A DNA stretch of 64,000 nt from Lederbergia graminis (GTDB taxonomy: Bacteria; Bacillota; Bacilli; Bacillales; Bacillaceae_C), in the NCBI RefSeq assembly GCF_042655485.1, contig NZ_JBHSMC010000001.1, positions 372,001-436,000 on the forward strand. Direction: 5' to 3'. This document shows, piece after piece, positions 51,250 through 60,127 of this stretch (position 1 is the first letter of the stretch; each line of letters begins with the position of its first letter). The notes under the pieces were generated by a model that saw only the letters and a program-made list of their open reading frames with translations, ran no database searches and was not told the DNA's origin. Both the position numbers and the translations under genes were made by a program.

Positions 51250-51939
51250 ATGAGTAAGAAATGGGTATTAATCATCAGTATCATTTCGCTTATGGTTATT
51301 ATCATCATTGTTGCAATTAGTTTTAAAAATTCACAAGACAGTCGAAAGGATAAAATAAACGAAGTAGCTAATAATTTACAAGAAAAAATGGAAGAGAAAT
51401 ATGATATTACGATTACTAAAAAAGAGGGTTATTATTCAAAGGATATGGGTTATGGTGTTACATTAACAACGGACAATGGAATTACATTTGATGCCTGGGA
51501 GCGCAAAAACGATGTTATTGACTTTTATATGGAAGAAGTATGGAGAACGCAAGTCTTAAACAAATGGGGATACGCACATAAGTATATTGATAATATAAAG
51601 AAAATCGATGTAAATGTAGGATTTCGAGATGGAGTAAACAAAGATATAAATCTACTTTTCAAAGAAATAGTAGATGTAAAAAATGATTTATGGCTTACTA
51701 TCTACATTGATTTAGATGTCCCATATGATAAGAATAAAGCTAGAAATATAGAAGAAGGTGTACTAAATTACTATTTTCAATTACAGAAAGATGAAGGAGA
51801 TGGAATAGAGTTAATCATTAGACATAAAGAAAACTCCAAAAAACAAGACACTGGTTCTTATTTGATTATTAGAGATGAAGACGGAAAACTCCCAACAATT
51901 AATAATGTGGAGGATATTGCAGATACATTTTTTAATTAA
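51250..51939 (+). CDS. Membrane-anchored protein of unknown function
   Basis: A 229-aa protein with one N-terminal helix (WVLIISIISLMVIIIIVAIS) and about 200 extracytoplasmic residues of mixed alpha/beta sequence rich in Lys and Asp. The ATG at 51250 sits behind AAAAGGAGGATG; the longer frame from 51196 is not needed. I do not recognise the family. It follows the protease gene beyond a terminator, so a functional link is only suggested by position. Confidence 0.72.
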   Translation: MSKKWVLIISIISLMVIIIIVAISFKNSQDSRKDKINEVANNLQEKMEEKYDITITKKEGYYSKDMGYGVTLTTDNGITFDAWERKNDVIDFYMEEVWRTQVLNKWGYAHKYIDNIKKIDVNVGFRDGVNKDINLLFKEIVDVKNDLWLTIYIDLDVPYDKNKARNIEEGVLNYYFQLQKDEGDGIELIIRHKENSKKQDTGSYLIIRDEDGKLPTINNVEDIADTFFN

Positions 51940-51973
51940 TTGGCTTTATTATCAATTGAAAGGGTGAATATTT

Positions 51974-52750
51974 ATGAATCTCCAAAGTATCCAAAACAAA
52001 AAAGCATGGGAATATCGTGCTTACGAATTTTGGCATAAAAGAGATGGTACACCTCAAGAAAAAGCCGAAAAAATAAAAGCTAATCCTCTTGCTTTCTTAA
52101 AAAAACACCAACAATATTTTACTGAAATAAAGGATAAAAAGATTGCTAATCTTTGTGGTTCAAATGGAAGAAAAGCTGTTCCATTAGCATTACTTGGAGC
52201 AGATGTCACTGTATTTGATATATCAGAAGAAAATAAAAAATATGCACTTGAACTAGCAAAATGTGCTAACACAACAATTGATTATATCGTAGGAGATATA
52301 TACGATATCGACTTAAAAAAGTATGGAGAAGCGTTTGATATTCTATATTTAGAAGGCGGTATCCTTCATTACTTTGCTGATATTAATAAATTCTTGTACA
52401 TTCTTTACAACTTACTAAAAAACGGTGGAAGATTGATTCTTAGTGATTTTCATCCACTTAGAAAATGTCTAACTGCTAATAGAGTACAATTTAACTATTT
52501 TGATAATGAATTGCATAACGGGGATGTTGCATATAAACATTTCTTCTCAGAAGAAGAACATCATAATTTCCCAGATGTTTTGATTAAATCCTATACTTTA
52601 AGCGAAATTATAAATAGTGTCATTACAGCAGGGTTTACATTACAAAAGTTTGAAGAGCACCATGGTTGGAAAGGTGAAAATATACCTTGGGAGTTTACTA
52701 TTATTGCTGAAAAAGATAGGGGAGGGTTGAAGTGTAGAGTATTAGTGTAA
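51974..52750 (+). CDS. Class I SAM-dependent methyltransferase
   Basis: A 258-aa methyltransferase. Motif I is replaced by IANLCGSNGRKAVPLALLGA, the form seen in a Firmicute subfamily where Cys-Gly-Ser-Asn-Gly takes the glycine loop; motif II is VTVFDISEENKKYA, motif III ILYLEGGILHYF, and NGGRLILSDFHP follows. The N-terminal helix WEYRAYEFWHKRDGTP is family-specific. Substrate unknown. AAAGGG lies upstream of the ATG. No operon partner nearby. Confidence 0.88.
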   Translation: MNLQSIQNKKAWEYRAYEFWHKRDGTPQEKAEKIKANPLAFLKKHQQYFTEIKDKKIANLCGSNGRKAVPLALLGADVTVFDISEENKKYALELAKCANTTIDYIVGDIYDIDLKKYGEAFDILYLEGGILHYFADINKFLYILYNLLKNGGRLILSDFHPLRKCLTANRVQFNYFDNELHNGDVAYKHFFSEEEHHNFPDVLIKSYTLSEIINSVITAGFTLQKFEEHHGWKGENIPWEFTIIAEKDRGGLKCRVLV

Positions 52751-52812
52751 GTATATTTATGTTCCATCTTTGGTGAGTTTTTTTTAAGTGTGGTATGTCT
52801 AAATGTAATAAG

Positions 52813-52847
52813 CTCTCGCTTCCATAGACAACGTAGTGGAGCGAGAG
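52813..52847. other. Intergenic hairpin
   Basis: CTCTCGCTTCCA (52813-52824) pairs with TGGAGCGAGAG (52837-52847) with one bulge. No T-run follows directly, so it may be an imperfect terminator of the methyltransferase gene or a regulatory hairpin. The rest of the 244-bp gap holds nothing I can support. Confidence 0.5.
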
Positions 52848-52994
52848 TTTCCATCTGCAAGTAATTATAAAAAAGGACATATGACTCCATTTTACGAGTG
52901 AAAGTTTTGATATTAACAGGAGATATCTCATACTTAGTAGAAATAGACAAAAGATGTATTGTTTTTTTACTACTTACCATAAGGAGAAATGTCT

Positions 52995-53381
52995 ATGAAA
53001 GCAAAAATTAATTTAATTACAATTTTAACGAATGATATCACAAGGATGACTCAATTTTACCGTGATGTTATTGGATTTACTGTATCAGGAGAATCTCCGA
53101 ACAATGTTGAATTTGAAAGTGAAGGAGTTAGATTCGCAATTTGCAGTAGAGAAATTATGTCAGAAATTACAGGTAATCATTATTCTTTCCTTGAAGAAAA
53201 AAAAGGACAATCATTCGAACTTGCTTTTCCATGTGATTCGCCTGAAGATGTGGAGAAGACATATAAAGGATTGATTGGTAAAGGTGCTACAACCATCAAA
53301 GCACCCGCGCAAATGCCTTGGGGACAAACGACTGCTTTCTTCGCTGATCCAGATGGAAATATACATGAGATTTTTTGTTAA
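52995..53381 (+). CDS. VOC family protein
   Basis: A 128-aa VOC fold protein (glyoxalase/fosfomycin/bleomycin superfamily) with ITRMTQFYRDVIGFTVSGE in the first half and GQTTAFFADPDGNIHEIFC in the second; the end His-Glu pair is a usual metal site. Substrate unknown. ATG at 52995 follows AAGGAGAAATG with good spacing; the ATG at 52989 is too close to the ribosome site. Confidence 0.9.
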   Translation: MKAKINLITILTNDITRMTQFYRDVIGFTVSGESPNNVEFESEGVRFAICSREIMSEITGNHYSFLEEKKGQSFELAFPCDSPEDVEKTYKGLIGKGATTIKAPAQMPWGQTTAFFADPDGNIHEIFC

Positions 53382-53453
53382 TAACAATGAGGTGATGAGC
53401 AATATTCCCATAGTTAGAGTATAGTCTTTTTAATTTCAGAGGGGGATTCAAAA

Positions 53454-53936
53454 ATGAAGATGCCAACACATATTGTAGCTGTCGGTGGAATTATTGAAAA
53501 TAATGAAGGATTCATTTTATTAGTTAAAACTCATCATGGTGGCTGGGTTTTTCCGGGTGGACAAGTGGAAGTTGGAGAAAATTTAATCGATGCACTCAAA
53601 AAAGAAATTAAAGAAGAAAGCGGAATAGATGTAGAAGTTTCAAACTTATTAAATGTTTCTTCCAATACTTCTATTTATAAATGGTACGATAATGTGACAG
53701 ATGTTCCAACAAAAGTAATATTAGATTTTATATGTTATCCCATTAGTGGCGAGTTAACCACTTCAGAGGAAACATCCGAAGTTCGTTGGGTGGAAAAAAG
53801 TAAAGTACTTGATCTAATTACTGCACCAGCAATTCGTAGCAGATATCAAAAGTATCTAGATTTTAATGGAAGAGTACATTATATGGAATATGCCACAAAA
53901 CCCCAATTTGATCTGAAATTAAATCAGACAATATAA
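53454..53936 (+). CDS. Nudix hydrolase
   Basis: A 160-aa Nudix protein. The Nudix box GGQVEVGENLIDALKKEIKE continues ESGIDVE, matching GX5EX7REUXEEXGU with Lys in place of the Arg. These enzymes hydrolyse nucleoside diphosphate-linked compounds or oxidised nucleotides. AGGGGG lies 9 nt before the ATG. A second, different Nudix gene lies at 55395. Substrate unknown. Confidence 0.9.
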   Translation: MKMPTHIVAVGGIIENNEGFILLVKTHHGGWVFPGGQVEVGENLIDALKKEIKEESGIDVEVSNLLNVSSNTSIYKWYDNVTDVPTKVILDFICYPISGELTTSEETSEVRWVEKSKVLDLITAPAIRSRYQKYLDFNGRVHYMEYATKPQFDLKLNQTI

Positions 53937-53980
53937 CATTTGATATAAAAAAATAAACCATTTGATATAAAAAAATAAAC
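53937..53980. repeat. Perfect 22-bp tandem duplication
   Basis: CATTTGATATAAAAAAATAAAC occurs twice in a row (53937-53958 and 53959-53980), starting just after the Nudix stop codon and ending 16 bp before the nucleotidyltransferase gene. It looks like recent slippage and may move the ribosome site or promoter spacing of the next gene. Confidence 0.85.
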
Positions 53981-53996
53981 TCTAAAGAGGTTCAGA

Positions 53997-54728
53997 ATGA
54001 ATAAAGATATTCAGAAACCTTCACCTATGGATGCAGCGTTAAAGTTCGTTAATCAATATTTCCCTGACTGCCAAGCAGCGCTACTTGCTGGAAGTGTTGT
54101 CAGAGCAGAAGCAACGGAAACGTCTGATCTCGATATTGTTATATTTGATAATAGTATTCAAACTTCCTATAGGGAGTCTTTTATTGAATTTGGTTGGCCA
54201 ATAGAGGCATTTATCCATAACCTGAAATCTTACAAATATATATTTGACCTAGACTATAAAAATGCTAGACCATCGATGCAACGAATGATTCTAGAAGGAA
54301 TTGTATTAAAAGATACTAATGTGTTGGCTAATTTGAAACTAGAAGCTAAAAAGATATTAGAGCAGGGACCTGAAGAATGGACAGAAGAAACGATTACAAT
54401 AAAGCGTTACTTCTTGACGGATACTTTGGAAGATTTTATAGGAAATAGAGATCGGGCTGAAGGAATTTGTATTGCGGGGACGTTAGCAAACTTACTTCAC
54501 GAATTTGTGTTAAGAACGAATCGCAAATGGATAGGATCCTCCAAATGGATGATGCGTGCATTAAAACAATTTGATGCTCATTTCGCTTCATCTTTTGCCG
54601 AAGCATTCGATACTTATTATAAGGATGATAATAAAACTAAGGTAATCGACCTAACTGATTCTGTTCTAGCAGCACATGGGGGAAGATTTTTTGCAGGTTT
54701 TACACATGGAAGAAACAATAATAATTAG
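53997..54728 (+). CDS. Nucleotidyltransferase-domain protein
   Basis: A 243-aa protein with a polymerase-beta-like nucleotidyltransferase domain: LLAGSVVRAEATETSDLDIVIF carries the GS and DxD metal-binding motif, and a helical C-terminal half follows. Proteins of this size include aminoglycoside adenylyltransferase-like enzymes and housekeeping proteins; the substrate is unknown. AAAGAGG lies just before the ATG. It heads a run of small transferase genes (GNAT, Nudix) reading the same way. Confidence 0.85.
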   Translation: MNKDIQKPSPMDAALKFVNQYFPDCQAALLAGSVVRAEATETSDLDIVIFDNSIQTSYRESFIEFGWPIEAFIHNLKSYKYIFDLDYKNARPSMQRMILEGIVLKDTNVLANLKLEAKKILEQGPEEWTEETITIKRYFLTDTLEDFIGNRDRAEGICIAGTLANLLHEFVLRTNRKWIGSSKWMMRALKQFDAHFASSFAEAFDTYYKDDNKTKVIDLTDSVLAAHGGRFFAGFTHGRNNNN

Positions 54729-54781
54729 GTATACTCAAAATTATAGAAAGATTTAGTTTAGTAAGAGAAAAGAGGCATTAT

Positions 54782-55345
54782 ATGTATAGAGATAATGATT
54801 TAACTATTCGTCCCATCGAGGAACAAGATTTGTATCGACTATGGGAATTGATTTACAAAGATGATACTCCTGAATGGAAAAAGTGGGATGCACCTTATTT
54901 TCCACATAGCTCGAAGCCATACGATGAGTTTATAGAGGGAGCAGATTCCTGGATAAATCAGGAAGACTTTTGGGTTATTACGATTAATGACACTGTTTGT
55001 GGTATCATCTCCTATTATTTTGAAGTTGATCAATCAAAATGGTTAGAAATGGGAATCGTCCTTCATGAAGCACATAATTGGGGGAAAGGCATTGGAACGC
55101 GAGCATTGAAACTTTGGATGAATCATATATTTACTACTCTTCCACAAGTACGAGTTGGATTAACTACTTGGTCCGGCAATTATCGTATGATTCGAGTTGC
55201 TGAGAAATTAGGTATGCAATTAGAGGCACGAATCCGCAAAGTGAGATACTATGAGGGGAAATACTATGATTCTATTCGAATGGGAATTTTACGAGAAGAA
55301 TGGGAATCCTTAAATCTAATGAAGAGCTCTGATACAGTGAATTAG
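54782..55345 (+). CDS. GNAT family acetyltransferase (RimJ/RimL-like)
   Basis: A 187-aa GNAT protein. The start LTIRPIEEQDLYRLWELIYKDDTPEWKKWDAPYF and the loop HNWGKGIGTRALKLW plus the NYRMIRVAEKLGM block fit RimJ/RimL-type or aminoglycoside 6'-acetyltransferase-like enzymes. AAAGAGG lies before the ATG. Acceptor unknown. Lies 53 bp after the nucleotidyltransferase gene and may be co-transcribed. Confidence 0.88.
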   Translation: MYRDNDLTIRPIEEQDLYRLWELIYKDDTPEWKKWDAPYFPHSSKPYDEFIEGADSWINQEDFWVITINDTVCGIISYYFEVDQSKWLEMGIVLHEAHNWGKGIGTRALKLWMNHIFTTLPQVRVGLTTWSGNYRMIRVAEKLGMQLEARIRKVRYYEGKYYDSIRMGILREEWESLNLMKSSDTVN

Positions 55346-55394
55346 ATAATTTATACTACTGTGTTCGTTTTAAATGGAAAATGGGGGGAGTATT

Positions 55395-55853
55395 ATGGCT
55401 ATATTAGTAAATAAAAATGGACATATATTTCTAGATTTTCTCTATATAAACGAGGACGATATTGATAAATATACAATTGACGCTCCTTTGACTCATTCAC
55501 TAGTTGTTGCAAAATATAATAATAAATATCTACTAATGTTTGATAAATGGAAAAAATATTGGGAACTTCCTGGTGGTGTAAGGGAGAAAGATGAATCTGC
55601 TCGGGAATGTGCAATCAGAGAACTTTACGAAGAGACAAATCAAAAGGTTGAGACGCTAGCATTTAAAGGATTAATGAAATTTCAACTAAAACCAGATAAT
55701 CGATTAGAATCTGGAGCACTTTTTAGTTGCGAGATTACCACTCTACAACCATTCGAGGAAAACGATGAAGCTGCTGAAATCATCTTTTGGGATAAGACGG
55801 AAAAGATAGGATATATCGATGAAATTGATGCTAAATTACTAGATTATTATTAA
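55395..55853 (+). CDS. Nudix hydrolase
   Basis: A 152-aa Nudix protein with box GGVREKDESARECAIRELYE continuing ETNQ, fully matching the consensus Arg-Glu and Glu-Glu positions. The frame opens at 55374, but the ATG at 55395 follows GGGGGGAG and is the likely start. The N-terminal 35 residues form an extra strand pair before the fold. Substrate unknown. Ends in a bidirectional terminator facing namA. Confidence 0.88.
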   Translation: MAILVNKNGHIFLDFLYINEDDIDKYTIDAPLTHSLVVAKYNNKYLLMFDKWKKYWELPGGVREKDESARECAIRELYEETNQKVETLAFKGLMKFQLKPDNRLESGALFSCEITTLQPFEENDEAAEIIFWDKTEKIGYIDEIDAKLLDYY

Positions 55854-55880
55854 ACGTAAAAGGCAGAATATATAATGTAA

Positions 55881-55920
55881 AAAAGAAGACCTTTCCCTAA
55901 TTGGAACGGCCTTCTTTATT
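55881..55920. terminator. Bidirectional terminator between Nudix gene and namA
   Basis: AAAGAAGACCTTTCC pairs imperfectly with GGAACGGCCTTCTTT, with A-runs and T-runs on both flanks. Confidence 0.8.
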
Positions 55921-55932
55921 GTCTAAAAAACA

Positions 55933-56973
55933 TTACTTTTTAAAACCTCTTACATACTGTTCAGGTGGTTCAATCTGTCCAGATAATTGTTGTATAGCAT
56001 GGAGTGCCCAAAATGGATTTACGAGCATTCCGCGACCAATCGCCACTAGTTCCGCATCACCATTTGCGATAGTCGCTTCAGCAAGTGCAGGATCTTCTAA
56101 AATACCAACAGCAATAACTGGAACATTTAGAGCTTCTTTATATGCGCGTGCGAATGGAATCTGATATCCTGGATGATTCGCTGGTTTTACTTTTCCAGCT
56201 GGAGCTTCTCCACCACTTGAAATATGAAACATATCGACACCAGCATCTCGATACTTTTTCGCTATATTAATCGAATGCTCTAATCCATACCCGCCATCCA
56301 TATATTCAACTGCAGATATTCTGAAAAGAAGCGGCATATCATCCGGCATGACACTGCGTACTGCTCGAATTACTTCCACACCAAAGCGAGATAAGTCTTT
56401 GCCATATTCATCATCTCTGTTATTAATTGCCGGAGAATGAAATTGGTGCAGTAAATAACCGTGAGCACCATGAAGTTCTATCGTATCAAAACCAGCTTTA
56501 ACCGCACGTTCAGCAGCATCTTTGAATTTGTTTACCATTTCTTTAACTTCAGCTGTTGTTAGTGCTCTTGGTGGATGAGGATCTCCTTTTCTTCTATCTG
56601 TAGTAATTGGTATATTTGATGCACCAATAGGTTGTATGGCATCTTGTGCTTTTCTACCCGCATGTGCTATTTGAATGCCAATCTTTGTCCCATATTTATG
56701 TACTTCATCGACAATTCGCTTAAAAGCTGGGATTTGTTCATCTGTCCATAAGCCGAGATCATAATCAGTAATCCGTCCATCTGGTTCCACATCGGTCATT
56801 TCAACAATTATTAAACCTGTACCTCCAACAGCTCTTGAAACATAGTGCACAAAATGCCAATCATTCGGGATCCCATCTTTTGCTTCTACTGAATATTGAC
56901 ACATCGGTGCCATCACAATTCTATTTTTTAATTCCAATCCTTTTATGGAAAAGGGAGTTGATAACTTTGCCAT
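55933..56973 (-). CDS. namA: NADPH dehydrogenase NamA (YqjM-type old yellow enzyme)
   Basis: A 346-aa FMN ene-reductase of the thermophilic-like OYE class. The redox-tuning Cys is in VMAPMCQYS, the His pair for substrate binding in HGAHGYLLHQFHSP, and IQIAHAGRKA and VAIGRGMLVNPFW are typical. It reduces activated C=C bonds, nitro-aromatics and nitrate esters with NADPH, in detoxification and oxidative stress. Minus-strand start MAKLSTPFSIKGLELKNRI behind AGGAGTG. Monocistronic. Confidence 0.95.
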   Translation of the reverse strand: MAKLSTPFSIKGLELKNRIVMAPMCQYSVEAKDGIPNDWHFVHYVSRAVGGTGLIIVEMTDVEPDGRITDYDLGLWTDEQIPAFKRIVDEVHKYGTKIGIQIAHAGRKAQDAIQPIGASNIPITTDRRKGDPHPPRALTTAEVKEMVNKFKDAAERAVKAGFDTIELHGAHGYLLHQFHSPAINNRDDEYGKDLSRFGVEVIRAVRSVMPDDMPLLFRISAVEYMDGGYGLEHSINIAKKYRDAGVDMFHISSGGEAPAGKVKPANHPGYQIPFARAYKEALNVPVIAVGILEDPALAEATIANGDAELVAIGRGMLVNPFWALHAIQQLSGQIEPPEQYVRGFKK

Positions 56974-57124
56974 GAATCAAAAACACTCCTTTTTGTTAAG
57001 ATCACCCACATTAATTATAAGTTTCCTTATTCATATATGAAAATAAACTGCTTAACAGATAAAGGTATCAACTTTCTATAAGGAGAATATGAAAAAGTAA
57101 ATCATTAATACGGAGGTTTTTAAA

Positions 57125-57739
57125 ATGGTGCAAACGAATAATATTGGTCAAATCATTATACTTAACGGAACTCCTAGGTCAGGGAAATCGAGTATAGCAA
57201 ATGTAATTCAAGAATCATTTGAAGGGGTGTGGATGAATATTGGTGTAGACCATTACATGAAAATGATACCGCAACGTTTTCAGCCTGGTATAGGATTACG
57301 CCCAGGAGGTGAGCGTCCTGATTTAGAACCCTACATTGTTCAAATGTATATTGCTATGTATGAATCCATCGCCGCACATAGTCGGTTAGGGTTAAATGTT
57401 GTTGTGGATGTTGGCCATCATGATGGATATTCCGTTTCTAGAAATATTCTCCCTACATGCGCGCGAATATTAAGTGGTCTTCCTGTCCTTTTTGTAGGTG
57501 TCTGCTGTCCAATTGACATTGTGATGGAAAGACGAATTAGCACTTGGAAAGCAGGCTATAATGATGACGGTTCTATTCCAAAACCAGTAGCGCTATGGCA
57601 AGAGCTTGTCCATTCACCAGGAATCTATGATTTACAAGTAGACACATCTTCATTAACACCAAATGAATGTGCAAGCTTAATTAAAGATAAAATCAATAAC
57701 GGATACACCTCTGTATTAAAATCTATCGAAAATTTATGA
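57125..57739 (+). CDS. Chloramphenicol phosphotransferase-like kinase
   Basis: A 204-aa P-loop kinase of the CPT family. Walker A is NGTPRSGKSSIA, the conserved Asp after WMNIGVDHYM matches the catalytic base of chloramphenicol 3-O-phosphotransferase, and the late VCCPIDIVMERR corresponds to the lid. Many relatives do not act on chloramphenicol, so resistance is not claimed. CGGAGG lies before the ATG. The frameshifted gene follows after 11 bp, suggesting an operon. Confidence 0.85.
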   Translation: MVQTNNIGQIIILNGTPRSGKSSIANVIQESFEGVWMNIGVDHYMKMIPQRFQPGIGLRPGGERPDLEPYIVQMYIAMYESIAAHSRLGLNVVVDVGHHDGYSVSRNILPTCARILSGLPVLFVGVCCPIDIVMERRISTWKAGYNDDGSIPKPVALWQELVHSPGIYDLQVDTSSLTPNECASLIKDKINNGYTSVLKSIENL

Positions 57740-57750
57740 GGAGGTATCAC

Positions 57751-58237
57751 TTGAAAATGAAGAAAAAGAATATATTCATTTATTTATCGCTCTTGCTTTT
57801 AATCATTTCTCTGATAGTTAACTTCCAACTTTATAAATACTCTTTTTAAATTAGGCCATTACTCGTCAATAGATTGGGAAGAAACATTACATCAAGTAGA
57901 CGGTAAAATATCTTTAGCACAATACACAAGGCATCTACATACATACCAAAAAGAGTATAGCTATATCCCTGGGCTTCCTATGTTGGATACGCTTTTTCCA
58001 GCTATCGTTGATGATGTATATTATCTTGAAAAAGCAATTAATAAAAATGAAAAAACGAATGACATAGTAGATGACATAAATAAGAATATGTTATTTACCC
58101 AAAACGTGTTAACTGATTTGGAAGATGAGTTTGGCGAAGATGCTATAAAGTGGTATAAAGAGCTTTCATCTAGTAATTCTGAAACAGCCAAAAGATTTCT
58201 TGAACGATTTAATGAGGAATTAGTTCGAGGAAAATAA
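57751..58237 (+). pseudogene. Membrane-anchored protein gene interrupted by a +1 frameshift
   Basis: A TTG start behind GAGGAGG encodes a 32-residue membrane anchor (NIFIYLSLLLLIISLIVNFQL) that stops at 57847 in TCTTTTTAA. Removing one T from the five-T run joins it to a downstream frame running to 58237 (about 130 residues: FKLGHYSSIDWEETLHQ onward, acidic and helical, ending NEELVRGK). The whole product would be about 161 aa. Either the gene is broken, the run is a phase-variable or slippage site, or there is a sequence error. The domain is not recognised. Confidence 0.8.
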
Positions 58238-58253
58238 GAGAATCTTTAAATCG

Positions 58254-58288
58254 GCTCAACATAAAGGAATAGTTGCTTCATGTTGAGC
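58254..58288. terminator. Hairpin between convergent genes
   Basis: GCTCAACAT (58254-58262) pairs with ATGTTGAGC (58280-58288). The T-tract after it is weak; it probably ends the frameshifted gene and the minus-strand hydrolase. Confidence 0.65.
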
Positions 58289-58305
58289 GTTATTTTGGCT
58301 AAACT

Positions 58306-59163
58306 TTATAAGCGTGGATTTATCCATGTCAGAACATTTTCCAATGCATTATCACATTGATTAATATTCCAATGTCGATGGAGACCCTCCTCAAACATCA
58401 CAAACTTTTTATCTTCAGTAGAAACGGAGTTCAAGAAAGAGGATATAGAATCAGGATGAATGATAGGATCTTGTTGATCATAAAGACACAAAAATGGAAA
58501 ACGGAATTTAGGTGTCTCTAATAAGGCACTAATGCCATTCTGAATTAATTCCATTAGCCAACGGGGAGTGTATTGTAATGTAAATAATGGATCCTGGATA
58601 ATGTTTTTATCCGGTTCTGGGATCAGATGATTGAACGTTCGAATTTTTTTCAATCTGCCCATCCATTTGAAAGGTTCAATCGCCAGATTTGGCGTTACTC
58701 TGGAACAGAATTGCAATACTTTTTTTAGTAACATAGGAAGTTGAATCCGAATTCCTAATGCAGGGGATGATAAAATAAATCCATTTGCTTTATGAGGGCA
58801 TAGTTGACCATAGCGAATTGCTATTAAACCACCTAAACTATGTCCAAAAATAAACAATGGTGCAGATTCATATCTCTTTTTAAATAAATTAATTAATATT
58901 TCCAGGTCATCGATATAGTCTGAAAAATGATTTACATGCCCACGAGGTCCGCCAGATTTTCCAAACCCACGTAAATCAGGAGCAATTATTCCAATATTCT
59001 CTTTCATACAAGTTTCACCAATATGTGCATAACGTCCCGAATGTTCTCCCGCTCCATGAATTAATATTAAAAAACCTTTTGGTTCTTGAGGTATCCATGC
59101 ACGGAAAAAAAGTTTTACGCCATCGTTTGCAGTAAAATGACCAGTTCTATACATGTCGAACAC
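58306..59163 (-). CDS. Alpha/beta hydrolase, monoacylglycerol lipase-like
   Basis: A 285-aa serine hydrolase of the lysophospholipase/monoacylglycerol lipase group (Hydrolase_4). The oxyanion region is ILIHGAGEHSGRYAHIG, the nucleophile elbow IFGHSLGGLIAIR, the acid in LYDQQDPIIH and the His in FEEGLHRHWN. No signal peptide. It likely cleaves monoglycerides or lysophospholipids. The ATG at 59163 follows GGAGGTG on the minus strand. Divergent from the HisA-like gene. Confidence 0.92.
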   Translation of the reverse strand: MFDMYRTGHFTANDGVKLFFRAWIPQEPKGFLILIHGAGEHSGRYAHIGETCMKENIGIIAPDLRGFGKSGGPRGHVNHFSDYIDDLEILINLFKKRYESAPLFIFGHSLGGLIAIRYGQLCPHKANGFILSSPALGIRIQLPMLLKKVLQFCSRVTPNLAIEPFKWMGRLKKIRTFNHLIPEPDKNIIQDPLFTLQYTPRWLMELIQNGISALLETPKFRFPFLCLYDQQDPIIHPDSISSFLNSVSTEDKKFVMFEEGLHRHWNINQCDNALENVLTWINPRL

Positions 59164-59292
59164 CTCCAGAATTTGTTGTAATGTTAAATTACCCTTTTAT
59201 CATCTTTTTACACTTAAAAGTGAACTATCTTTCAGATAATTCGATTTTAGATTATAATATCCATAAAAGAGATGAGGATGGAGAGGGAGAAT

Positions 59293-60051
59293 TTGAACTT
59301 TAGACCATGTATCGATTTACACCAAGGAAAAGTGAAACAAATTGTTGGAGAAACATTAAACGAACGCAACGAAAACGTTATTGAAAATTTTGTATCCACC
59401 TATGACTCCACCTATTATGCTTCCATGTTCAAAAAGGATCGTCTAACAGGTGGACATGTAATTATGCTAGGGGATGGAAATCAAGAAGCAGCAGTTCAAG
59501 CTTTAAAGGAGTATCCACAAGGATTACAAATTGGTGGAGGGATAACTGCAGAAAATGCATCTTTTTATTTAGAACAAGGTGCATCACACGTTATCGTGAC
59601 ATCCTACATATTTCATAATGGTGAGTTAGATGAAGAACGATTACAAAAAATTGTCCAAGAAGTTGGAAAAGATAGATTAGTAATTGATTTAAGCTGTAAG
59701 AAAAAGGACGATAAATGGTTTGTTGTTACGAATAAATGGACACAATTTAGTAATTTTGAAATAACTCAATCTTCGATCAAAGAAATGGAAAAATATTGTG
59801 ATGAATTTTTAATTCATGCTGTGGATGTAGAAGGAAAACGAAGTGGTATCCAAGAAGACCTAGTGAAACAATTGGCAGATTGGGTCTCAATACCAACTAC
59901 TTATGCAGGTGGTGCACGCTCGATAGATGATTTAGAAGCTTTTTATCGTATTACAAATGGTAAGTTAGATATTACGATTGGAAGTTCACTTGATATATTT
60001 GGTGGAGACTTATCTTATCGAGATGTTATTACATATTGTAAGGACAAATAA
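59293..60051 (+). CDS. Eukaryotic-type HisA-like isomerase
   Basis: About 253 aa and clearly closer to fungal/plant HIS6 than to ordinary bacterial HisA: PCIDLHQGKVKQIVG, VIVTSYIF, RLVIDLSCKKKDDKWFVV, FLIHAVDVEGKRSGI and TIGSSLDIFGG are hallmark blocks. The family isomerises ProFAR to PRFAR in histidine synthesis, using Asp residues seen in CIDLH and AVDVEG. The TTG at 59293 (MNFRPCIDLH) behind a long purine-rich site fits best; an ATG at 59272 lacks spacing. No other his gene is nearby, and its own terminator follows, so it works alone or completes a his operon elsewhere. Confidence 0.9.
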   Translation: MNFRPCIDLHQGKVKQIVGETLNERNENVIENFVSTYDSTYYASMFKKDRLTGGHVIMLGDGNQEAAVQALKEYPQGLQIGGGITAENASFYLEQGASHVIVTSYIFHNGELDEERLQKIVQEVGKDRLVIDLSCKKKDDKWFVVTNKWTQFSNFEITQSSIKEMEKYCDEFLIHAVDVEGKRSGIQEDLVKQLADWVSIPTTYAGGARSIDDLEAFYRITNGKLDITIGSSLDIFGGDLSYRDVITYCKDK

Positions 60052-60070
60052 CGCTAATAGTTTACGCCTT

Positions 60071-60103
60071 AAAAGACCATTCTAAGTGTATGGTCTTTTT
60101 TTA
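60071..60103 (+). terminator. Terminator after the HisA-like gene
   Basis: AAAAGACCAT (60071-60080) pairs with ATGGTCTTTT (60090-60099), followed by T. Confidence 0.93.
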
Positions 60104-60127
60104 TTTGAACTTTAAGGAGTTATTTAC

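Noticed and set aside
33333..58237. Antibiotic-resistance island
   Set aside because: APH, CPT, GNAT, nucleotidyltransferase and VOC folds are common in soil Bacillaceae; no integrase, IS transposase or close match to a named resistance gene can be shown by reading alone.
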